The notes beneath the pieces were generated by a model, which was not told the DNA's origin, searched no databases, and saw nothing but the letters and a program-made list of their open reading frames with translations. The translations under genes were made by a program, and so were the position numbers. From positions 124,001-188,000 of the forward strand of contig JARLGX010000017.1 of assembly GCA_031292575.1 (NCBI GenBank): a stretch of 64,000 bases of DNA, read 5' to 3'. This document shows, piece after piece, positions 52,863-60,375 of the stretch (position 1 is its first letter; each line of letters starts with the position of its first letter). The DNA is from Paludibacter sp. GTDB taxonomy: Bacteria; Bacteroidota; Bacteroidia; Bacteroidales; Paludibacteraceae.

Positions 52863-53864
52863 ATGATATTAGTTACCGGAGGAACAGGCTTAGTCGGCGG
52901 GAACTTGTTGTGGCATTTGCTGCAGGAGAACGATAAAGTAACAGCTATTCGCCGTTCAACCAGCAAAATAGAATCTCTGCGCACTATTTTTAGTTTTTAT
53001 ACTACAACTCCCGAAAGGTTTTTAGAGAGAATTGACTGGATAGTTGCCGATGTGCTCGATGAAAATTCAATTCTGAAAGCAATGACTCATGCAACAATTG
53101 TTTATCATTGTGCAGCTATGGTATCTTTGGGAAATAATGATGATATTTTACAACATACCAATGTTATAGGAACAAGAAATATCGTAAATGCCTGCATTCA
53201 AAATAACATCAATAAATTATGCTTTGTAAGTTCTATTGCAGCATGTGGAAAGAGCATAATCGGTGAACATATTGACGAAAACTCCTTTTGGGAAGATTCA
53301 TCTATCCAATCCACTTATTCACGAAGTAAATATTATTCGGAACAGGAAGTTTGGAAAGGAATTCAGAAGGGGTTGAATGCTGTAATTGTAAATCCAGGTG
53401 TGATTTTAGGAGTTTCGGGGAGCAATGCAGGGAGTTCCAAACTATTTTCACAAATTCAAAAAGGAATGATATTTTATACCCTTGGTGGTAGTGGGTATGT
53501 TGATGTACAAGATGTTGTGAAAGTTATGATTCAATTGACAAATAGTTCTATTTCAAGAGAACGTTTTATTTTGGTTGCTGAAAATTGTTCAAACAAAGAT
53601 ATTTTAAATTGGATTGCTGATGGTTTCAAAAAAAATCATCCATTTATTCGGGTTGGGAAAAGAGCACTTTGGGCTGTTGGGATTGTTTCTGAATTTTTCG
53701 GAAAACTATTTAATTTTCAGCCATTAATCGACCGTGGAACTGCAAAATCTGCGATTAATCGAAATTATTACTCAAGTAAAAAAATAACAAATTCCATCAG
53801 CTATAAATTTACGCCCGTAAAAGACTGCATCAAAGATGTTTGCTTATATCTTTCGAATGAATAA
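52863..53864 (+). CDS. NAD-dependent epimerase/dehydratase family protein
   Basis: 333 residues from ATG 52863 (MILVTGGTGLVGGNLLWHLL); the frame from 52806 contains the promoter. Extended SDR: GGTGLVG nucleotide site, VYHCAAMVSL, and the catalytic YSRSKYYSEQ (YxxxK) with SSIAA upstream. The sequence resembles 3-beta-hydroxysteroid dehydrogenase/dihydroflavonol reductase-like members. Substrate unknown. Confidence 0.9.
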   Translation: MILVTGGTGLVGGNLLWHLLQENDKVTAIRRSTSKIESLRTIFSFYTTTPERFLERIDWIVADVLDENSILKAMTHATIVYHCAAMVSLGNNDDILQHTNVIGTRNIVNACIQNNINKLCFVSSIAACGKSIIGEHIDENSFWEDSSIQSTYSRSKYYSEQEVWKGIQKGLNAVIVNPGVILGVSGSNAGSSKLFSQIQKGMIFYTLGGSGYVDVQDVVKVMIQLTNSSISRERFILVAENCSNKDILNWIADGFKKNHPFIRVGKRALWAVGIVSEFFGKLFNFQPLIDRGTAKSAINRNYYSSKKITNSISYKFTPVKDCIKDVCLYLSNE

Positions 53865-53892
53865 TAATTGATTTAGGCATCTTCCGTTAAAG

Positions 53893-55032
53893 TTATTCTT
53901 TCAATGTGGTTTGAATTATGTCTTTAAAGCTTTCAATAAATAAAGTTGCCTCTGATTTTGATAAACACAAAGGAGGCAGTAAACGAATGATATTAGTTCC
54001 GCTTACACCTGTAAATATCTTTTTCTCAAAAAGCAATTTGTTACGTAGCTCTTTTACCGGTTGATCAAACTCAATCCCAATCATTAACCCTAATCCTCTG
54101 ACTTCTTTTATTTGAGCTATTTTTTTTAATTCTTCAGTAATATAACTTCCAATTTTTTGGGCATTTTCCATCAGATGCTCAACTTTAATAATGTCGAGAA
54201 CTGCAATGGCAGCTGTACACGCCAAATGGCTACCACCAAAAGTTGTACCCAATAAACCAAAAGAAGCTTCGAAAGCAGGGCTAATAAGCACAGCCCCTAT
54301 TGGAAAACCATTACCCATACCTTTAGCCACTGTGATTAAATCGGGGCGAATGTCGGCATATTGATGAGCAAAAAACTTACCACTACGTCCATAACCCGAT
54401 TGAACTTCGTCCAAAATCAACATTGTTCCGGTTGCCTTACATTCAGCACTCAATTCTTTCAGAAATTCAACGTTTGGAACGCGAATTCCTCCAACTCCTT
54501 GAATTCCTTCAATAATTACTGCACAAACATCGTTATTTTGCAGCGATTTCCGAACAGTTTCTATATCATTCAATTCAGGAAATTCTACATCGAAACCTTC
54601 ATTAATTGGTGCTACTATTTTTAAATTGTCGGTTACCCGCACTGCAGCTGAAGTTCGTCCATGAAAGCTTTTATTGAATGCAATTACCTTGCGTCGACCT
54701 GTATGAAAGGAAGCCAATTTCAGGGCATTTTCGTTAGCTTCCGCACCCGAGTTTACCAGAAACAACGAATAATCGTCATAACCTGAAATTTTACCTAATT
54801 TTTCGGCTAATTCAATCTGCAATTTATTTATGACAGAATTTGAGTAAAAAACCAGATTTTCAAGTTGTTGTGTAAGCTTTTGAACATAGTATGGATGGGA
54901 ATGACCAATGGAAATTACTGCATGTCCACCATACAAATCGAGATATTCGATTCCCTGATTGTCGCTAATTCTGCAACCAATTCCTTTTGTAACTTCAATG
55001 TCGAAAAGCGGATAAACGTTAAATAAATTCAT
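53893..55032 (-). CDS. argD: Class-III aminotransferase, acetylornithine aminotransferase type
   Basis: 379 residues. YLDLYGGHAVISIGHSHPYY, LFLVNSGAEANENALKLASF HTGRRKVIAFNKSFHGRTSA, LILDEVQSGYGRSGKFFAHQ, and the PLP lysine in ITVAKGMGNGFPIGAVL. PLP-dependent; makes N-acetylornithine in arginine synthesis or, in Bacteroidota, possibly N-succinylornithine. Single gene with its own TACATTTG box. argC is at 14335. Confidence 0.85.
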   Translation of the reverse strand: MNLFNVYPLFDIEVTKGIGCRISDNQGIEYLDLYGGHAVISIGHSHPYYVQKLTQQLENLVFYSNSVINKLQIELAEKLGKISGYDDYSLFLVNSGAEANENALKLASFHTGRRKVIAFNKSFHGRTSAAVRVTDNLKIVAPINEGFDVEFPELNDIETVRKSLQNNDVCAVIIEGIQGVGGIRVPNVEFLKELSAECKATGTMLILDEVQSGYGRSGKFFAHQYADIRPDLITVAKGMGNGFPIGAVLISPAFEASFGLLGTTFGGSHLACTAAIAVLDIIKVEHLMENAQKIGSYITEELKKIAQIKEVRGLGLMIGIEFDQPVKELRNKLLFEKKIFTGVSGTNIIRLLPPLCLSKSEATLFIESFKDIIQTTLKE

Positions 55033-55110
55033 AAATTCTATGGTTTAAAGGTTTTTTATAAATCCCGGTACGAAACATAATCCAAATTTCATTTTATTGA
55101 AAATGGAATG

Positions 55111-55118
55111 CAAATGTA
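55111..55118 (-). promoter_or_regulatory. argD -7 box
   Basis: TACATTTG followed by CATTCC on the minus strand, 79 bases before the ATG. Confidence 0.45.
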
Positions 55119-55214
55119 ATTCAAAATTTAGAGACCTTCAAATAAATACATTTAAAAAAATAGTGTAACTTTACATCGAAAATATGAAAAACGGTTTTAA
55201 ATACGTCAAAATAT

Positions 55215-56885
55215 ATGGAGAATCAAGTTACAATTTACTGCAAAAATACAAAATCCTACCATATTTATCCTTTAGGTATTTCATTGATAGAGATATATCG
55301 GGATCTGAAAATTGAATTGCAATACCCGGTTATGGCAGCCAGGGTAAATTATAAGGTAGAAGATTTAAACTTTGTGATTTACAAACCAAAAGATATAGAA
55401 TTTATCGATTTAAGCGTTCCATCAGGGATGCGGGTTTACGTCAGATCTTTGAGTATGGTTCTTTCAAAGGCAATATCGGAATTATTTCCGGAAGCTATTC
55501 TACGCATTGAACATCCCATTTCAAAAGGCTATTATTGCAAACTTGACAATTTGAAACAACCAATCACTTCTGAAATAATATCACAAATCAAGGAGCGTGT
55601 TAATTTGATTATCTCACAGAAGAAACAAATTATTTGTGAAGAAAAGCAAACCAAAGAAGTTAAAGAACTATTTGTAAATAAAGCACATCAAAGCGACAAA
55701 CTTTCGCTTTTTGAAACTCTTGGAAATCCATATTTTCGCTTTTTCAGAATTGATGATTTTATTGATTATTACAACGGTGTATTGGTTCCATCAACTGATT
55801 ATCTCGGATTGTATGATTTAATCGGATATTATGATGGGATGTTACTTCGTATTCCAAATCGCGAAAATCCTTTAGAGTTGGAGGATGTTGTTATGTCTCC
55901 AAAAATGTTTGATATTTTCAAAGAATACGTGGGCTGGAATAAAATTATGAAGATTAATAATGTTGGCGATTTCAATATAGCATGTCAGAATAATCAGTCT
56001 TTTAATCTCATAAAAGTATCTGAAGCTTTGCACGAAAAGAAAGTAGCTTCGATTGCGGATATGATTACACAACGTGATAAAAAAGTTAGATTGGTACTTA
56101 TTTCAGGACCATCCTCTTCGGGTAAAACAACATTTAGCAAACGACTTTCTATTCAATTAATTGTAAGTGGATTAAAGCCTGTAGTTGTGTCGCTCGACAA
56201 TTATTTTGTAAACAGAGATGATACTCCAAGGGACGAAAACGGTGATTATGATTTTGAACATTTGCATGCGCTTGATTTAACCTTGTTCAATCGGAATTTA
56301 AAACAATTGCTCGATGGAGAGGAAATTGAAGTTCCATTTTTTAATTTTGAGGATGGAAAACGCTATTACAAAGGAGAAAAACTGAAATTAAACGATGATA
56401 GCATTTTGATTATGGAAGGAATTCACGCTTTGAATCCTGAATTAATACCTGACATTCCACCCGAAACTACATTTAAAATTTATGTTTCAGCACTTACCAC
56501 AATTTCAATAGACAATCATAATTGGATTCCAACTACCGATACACGTCTGCTTCGACGAATAATTCGTGACTATCGTTTCAGAAATTATTCGGCTCGTGAG
56601 ACTATTGCCCGTTGGCCAAGTGTACGGCGGGGCGAAGAAAAGTGGATTTATCCGTATCAGGAAAAAGCCGATGTTTTATTTAATTCAGCGCTATTATTCG
56701 AATTAGCTGTTTTAAAAAGACATGCAGAACCAATATTAGCAGAAGTACCAAAATATTGCGATGAATACACAGAAACTCATCGGCTTATTAAGTTTCTGAA
56801 CTATTTTGTTCCTATTCTTGACCGCGAAATTCCACCAACTTCGTTATTGAGAGAGTTTGTTGGAGGTAGTAGTTTTAGGTATTAA
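55215..56885 (+). CDS. TGS-domain nucleoside kinase (uridine kinase-like)
   Basis: 556 residues. Residues 1-75 look like a TGS-type ubiquitin fold and 75-270 like the threonyl-tRNA synthetase editing-side region (IEHPISKGYYCKL). Residues 285-490 are a P-loop nucleoside kinase: VLISGPSSSGKTTFSKRLSI, VVSLDNYFVNRDDTPRDENG, DYDFEHLHALDL and ILIMEGIHALNPEL. The last 60 residues end LREFVGGSSFRY. Probably phosphorylates uridine or another nucleoside; the role of the ThrRS-like part is unknown. Common in Bacteroidota. Confidence 0.88.
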   Translation: MENQVTIYCKNTKSYHIYPLGISLIEIYRDLKIELQYPVMAARVNYKVEDLNFVIYKPKDIEFIDLSVPSGMRVYVRSLSMVLSKAISELFPEAILRIEHPISKGYYCKLDNLKQPITSEIISQIKERVNLIISQKKQIICEEKQTKEVKELFVNKAHQSDKLSLFETLGNPYFRFFRIDDFIDYYNGVLVPSTDYLGLYDLIGYYDGMLLRIPNRENPLELEDVVMSPKMFDIFKEYVGWNKIMKINNVGDFNIACQNNQSFNLIKVSEALHEKKVASIADMITQRDKKVRLVLISGPSSSGKTTFSKRLSIQLIVSGLKPVVVSLDNYFVNRDDTPRDENGDYDFEHLHALDLTLFNRNLKQLLDGEEIEVPFFNFEDGKRYYKGEKLKLNDDSILIMEGIHALNPELIPDIPPETTFKIYVSALTTISIDNHNWIPTTDTRLLRRIIRDYRFRNYSARETIARWPSVRRGEEKWIYPYQEKADVLFNSALLFELAVLKRHAEPILAEVPKYCDEYTETHRLIKFLNYFVPILDREIPPTSLLREFVGGSSFRY

Positions 56886-56956
56886 GTTGATTAACAAATA
56901 CTTAAGTAAAATACTTGTCAATTTAAAAAATGACTAACTAAATTGAATTTTTTTTG

Positions 56957-56964
56957 TACATTTG
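56957..56964 (+). promoter_or_regulatory. Promoter-like box in the 56886-57324 gap
   Basis: TACATTTG followed by GCACG on the + strand, far (360 bases) from the next gene. Downstream lie a small hairpin CAGG-GTAGA-CCTG (about 56983-56995) and T-runs near 57027 and 57050, so a short transcript is possible. I see nothing else in this gap except the OMP promoter. Confidence 0.3.
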
Positions 56965-57238
56965 GCACGAATTTGTTTGCAGCAGGGTAGACCTGTAAAT
57001 TTTAAAGTTAAGCGGACTTAGTTGTCTGTTTTTCCCATTTTAACCATCTCTTTTTTTTGTGAGAAATTAGTTTAGAGAACACTCATCGGGTCTCACAGAA
57101 TTTTATTTTTAACATAGAATTATAGTTTAATACAGTCAATAGATTTGTGTTAATGTTATTTGGCATAAATTTGCTTGTGCAGCTGCTATGTTTAATTTCA
57201 CCTGTATTTTATATAATTCAGTCTGAATAAATCAGATG

Positions 57239-57246
57239 TAAATTTG
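57239..57246 (+). promoter_or_regulatory. OMP-gene -7 box
   Basis: TAAATTTG followed by CAATAC, 79 bases before the 57325 ATG. Confidence 0.45.
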
Positions 57247-57324
57247 CAATACAATTTTATGCATTTAATCTTTCAGTTAATTAGCAATGATCTCATTTTT
57301 TTGCGAAATAATTACTTATTGTAA

Positions 57325-58008
57325 ATGAGAAAATTACTAATAATTATAGCACTTTGGTATTTTTTTATCGATGCACCTAAAGCTCAAAGCGAAAGTATTT
57401 CAACTGATAAAAGGATCGGAAGCACTGGTTCTTTAATAGTTTCTTTTGGTCCGGAATATTGCTTTGCTGATACAAAGGAATTTCCCTTGGGTCAAAATTT
57501 GAGAAACAATTGGAATCTTTCGTTGGGCTTTCTACAAAAGTTCCGCAATAATCTTGGATACAAAATAGGTGTAAATTTTGGAAATGTTACTGGATCGGAT
57601 GGAGATCAAAGTAGAATGTATTCATTTACTTCGAAACTCGAACAAATATCATTTCAAGGTGAATATACGATTAATATAGGCGATAAATCTAAAAATTCAG
57701 AATTTAATTCAATTTATTTCTTCTTGGGAGCAGGATTATTAGGCAACAGTACAAATCTGAAATATACGCCCCGTATCGACTATTTGTATAAAGTGAATAA
57801 ACCTGATTATTATAATTTAAATGCTGCTTTACTTGCAGGATTTGGCTATCAATACAAATTAAACACCAGTATTTCTGTGGGAGCAGAATTTAATTTAGAA
57901 TATGTTTTTTCTGATTATATAGATGGCTTCAAACCCCCTTATCCTGATTCTCAGTTTAACGATGTTTTACAAGGTTTTTCATTAACTGTAAGTTACGTTG
58001 TTTTCTAA
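57325..58008 (+). CDS. Outer-membrane beta-barrel protein
   Basis: 227 residues with a signal peptide (1-20, DAPKAQ). The rest alternates polar/hydrophobic strands (NNWNLSLGFLQKFRNNLGYK IGVNFGNV, ISFQGEYTINIG, YYNLNAALLAGFGYQYKLNT, SISVGAEFNLEYVFSD) and ends in LQGFSLTVSYVVF, an outer-membrane barrel C-terminal signature with terminal Phe. Likely an eight-stranded barrel of the OmpA/porin-like type; function unknown. Confidence 0.78.
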   Translation: MRKLLIIIALWYFFIDAPKAQSESISTDKRIGSTGSLIVSFGPEYCFADTKEFPLGQNLRNNWNLSLGFLQKFRNNLGYKIGVNFGNVTGSDGDQSRMYSFTSKLEQISFQGEYTINIGDKSKNSEFNSIYFFLGAGLLGNSTNLKYTPRIDYLYKVNKPDYYNLNAALLAGFGYQYKLNTSISVGAEFNLEYVFSDYIDGFKPPYPDSQFNDVLQGFSLTVSYVVF

Positions 58009-58043
58009 CAGAATTGTGCTATTATTGATGATTTATAAATAAT

Positions 58044-58073
58044 AAAATGCAGTGGTTTAAGCCACTGCATTTT
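58044..58073. terminator. Bidirectional terminator
   Basis: aaaatgcagtgg / ccactgcatttt, 12-bp perfect stem with A- and T-runs on both sides, between convergent genes ending at 58008 and 58119. Confidence 0.85.
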
Positions 58074-58118
58074 CGAAATAAAAAACTAATAGTCTATTAA
58101 TAAAAAACATCAATCATA

Positions 58119-59027
58119 TTAAAGAATTAAAACCCTTACAGATATTGCTTCATTTGCTGTTTGTCCATTTGCAACATACGATCCAACGGGAACGCTGGTT
58201 TGTATAGTTGTAGTGCCACTGGCATTAAAATCAACTGTTTTAACTAATCTGCCAGACATTGCATTATAAAGTTTTAAATTACCTCTTTGATTATTTGGAT
58301 TTTCTACAACAATATTGTTTTGTGAAGTATATATTTTTAATTTTTTATTGCTGTTATTAGAATTACTATTTGAATTATTGCTTAAAGATTTTGAATTTTT
58401 TGGTTCTATTGACCCAATGGCTAATGTTGTACTTGATGGGTCGGTTGAATTTCCATTTGAAACTACCGGTGTTGCAGGAATTGAAGGAGTAGCTATTGTA
58501 TCTTTTGAAACCGTAGGAGTTGAAGGAATAGCAACAGTTTGTGGGTTACTAGTTACAATTTTGAATCTTCTTACTGATTGTGAACTTAGCTTAGCTGTAA
58601 AAGTATAAGTTGTTCCATCGGCATAAATGTCTATTGTTTTTTTAGCTACTGAATCCACTAAAAAAAGTTGTTGGTAGCGTTGTGATAAATTTTGATGAGT
58701 AAAAGTCATTGTATAAATAGTGTCTATACCTGTTCTAAATCCAATATAGGTATTGTTTACATCTGGAATTGCATCAATTTGAAAATCGCCGGCTGCTTCC
58801 ATTGCAAATATTTGTGGAGCAAGTGGTGTTCCAAACATCTTATATCCGTCCCAACCATTGTCATAATTGCGAGTGCAAGTGGCAACTGAAAATATCCACA
58901 TCTGATCTGTAAGGTGAGAACCTTGTACGTCAATGCGTGTACCAACTAAATCTTGGGCAGAAGCATGAGTCACCATAAGAATAAGTGCCAGCTTAATTAG
59001 GATAGATTTGATTGTAGTTGTTTTCAT
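58119..59027 (-). CDS. Small T9SS-type secreted protein
   Basis: 302 residues from ATG 59027 (MKTTTIKSILIKLALILMVT). Signal peptide ends near HASAQ. Residues about 25-165 are a domain shared with the giant protein at 60376 (SHLTDQMWIFSVATCTRNYD NGWDGYK; see findings). Then a Thr/Pro/Ser linker and an Asn/Ser run (SLSNNSNSNSNNSNKK), and a C-terminal 75-residue module (LKIYTSQNNIVVENPNNQRG NLKLYNAMSGRLVKTV … GSYVANGQ … VRVLIL) typical of T9SS type-A sorting domains. It should be secreted and possibly cell-surface attached. Confidence 0.8.
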   Translation of the reverse strand: MKTTTIKSILIKLALILMVTHASAQDLVGTRIDVQGSHLTDQMWIFSVATCTRNYDNGWDGYKMFGTPLAPQIFAMEAAGDFQIDAIPDVNNTYIGFRTGIDTIYTMTFTHQNLSQRYQQLFLVDSVAKKTIDIYADGTTYTFTAKLSSQSVRRFKIVTSNPQTVAIPSTPTVSKDTIATPSIPATPVVSNGNSTDPSSTTLAIGSIEPKNSKSLSNNSNSNSNNSNKKLKIYTSQNNIVVENPNNQRGNLKLYNAMSGRLVKTVDFNASGTTTIQTSVPVGSYVANGQTANEAISVRVLIL

Positions 59028-59097
59028 AATGCTAAAATTTATAGTGTGAAACAATCTATGAAATTTTGTTCTATTTACTTTGTTGTTGATTGCGATA

Positions 59098-59105
59098 CAA
59101 ACATA
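59098..59105 (-). promoter_or_regulatory. -7 box of the small T9SS cargo gene
   Basis: TATGTTTG followed by TATCGC on the minus strand, 71 bases before ATG 59027. The gap 59106-59586 is extremely A/T-rich and shows no gene. Confidence 0.4.
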
Positions 59106-59586
59106 ATAAATATATTCTATATGTCTGATATATAGCTATTTGTAGTGATATGTTTACTCTTGTAGTAATTTTTACAGTACCTGAATTAATTCATTTTGAC
59201 GATTAATTGCTAATATTTATACTGTAATTGTGCAATAAGGAGGGAATGTTTAAAAATAACAAGAGAAATAGAAATAATATGTAGTAAAATGAGGATAAAT
59301 CAATATAGTAGTAGTAATTTTTGTTACATTTGGCTAATACTTATTAAAGTGCTATTTTAATTTTATTGACTGATTGTGTATTTAGTGTCAATAAACAATA
59401 ATATACATTAACTATAATTATATATATACTTCGATAATATAACAATAATTTGTATTTAAACTGAGTTATTTTCTTTATTAAAGCCGTTTTTTAGTGAAAA
59501 TATAGACTTTCCTCTAAAAATATTATAGTAAATACTATTACTGTACTATTATGTTTGTCAGTATTTGATAAAATAAAATGACAAAA

Positions 59587-59627
59587 AAGGAACGCCTGCA
59601 AAGAATTTTTCTTTGAAGGCGTTCCTT
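59587..59627 (-). terminator. Terminator of the 64000-59744 operon
   Basis: aaggaacgcct / aggcgttcctt with further pairing of the inner bases (caaag/ctttg), followed on the minus strand by a T-run. About 117 bases past the last stop. Confidence 0.8.
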
Positions 59628-59743
59628 ATAAGTCTGGTAACAAGTAAATTGATACAATTTAACTACAATTGAAACTTAAATAGATGCTTTGAAAATTAAA
59701 AGTAATTTTCTATATAAATGTTGAAATTTAAATAGAAAGTTTT

Positions 59744-60373
59744 TTAGAATTTAAACCTTTGTTTTAGAATTCCATATCCGGCGGCAAGTAGCAATAGGAA
59801 TCCCCAACCATCAGGCACTGGAATTGGTGGATTTGTTGGATCGCCTCCAGGGTCAGTACCACCTCCGGTATCGAGAGTTCCATTAGTTGCAAGTTGCCGG
59901 ACATTTCCTGTCACTAAATTAGTTGACATTGTAGTTATGCCATTATTCATAACCACTGTATTTGAGTTTGCACTGCTTCTTCCGGAACTGTTATTTGAAA
60001 TAAATACACCACCTGAACCTATATCTGCGCCTGAACTTGCCTTTGGATTTTGATTGGTTGGTGTCTGAACGCTGTATGTATTTGGTGTAGAGCTTTTGTA
60101 CGTAGATGAAGGGTAATTATTTACAGCGTAATTAGTCTTTAAATTTGAACTATAATCCGGCACATCCAACTCATTATAATTATTTCCATCTTGTTGACTT
60201 ATAGCAGGTGCGTTTTTAATTTCGCCGCCATTAAATACAACACCCTGATTAGGAATGAAATAAGATTTAGATGTATATAAATCAGGACTTCCAATAGGGG
60301 AATAAAGCACCGCCAGGAGCAGTCCGGCCCATGTAAATATCCAAATAAATATGTTTTTTTGCCTTTTATTCAC
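59744..60373 (-). CDS. Secreted Asn/Ser-rich protein with PEP/PID-CTERM-like sorting tail
   Basis: 209 residues; the start is GTG 60373, two bases after the stop of the giant gene, and no ATG is available near the N-terminus. N-terminal hydrophobic segment (IFIWIFTWAGLLLAVLYSPI). The middle is Ser/Thr/Asn/Gly-rich. The last 25 residues are PVPDGWGFLLLLAAGYGILK and a basic end (QRFKF): a short motif with Pro and Asp-Gly, a hydrophobic helix and a positive tail, the layout of exosortase/archaeosortase-type sorting signals (PEP-CTERM, PID-CTERM). No cognate sortase is seen in the window. Function unknown. Confidence 0.65.
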   Translation of the reverse strand: MNKRQKNIFIWIFTWAGLLLAVLYSPIGSPDLYTSKSYFIPNQGVVFNGGEIKNAPAISQQDGNNYNELDVPDYSSNLKTNYAVNNYPSSTYKSSTPNTYSVQTPTNQNPKASSGADIGSGGVFISNNSSGRSSANSNTVVMNNGITTMSTNLVTGNVRQLATNGTLDTGGGTDPGGDPTNPPIPVPDGWGFLLLLAAGYGILKQRFKF

Positions 60374-60375
60374 GT

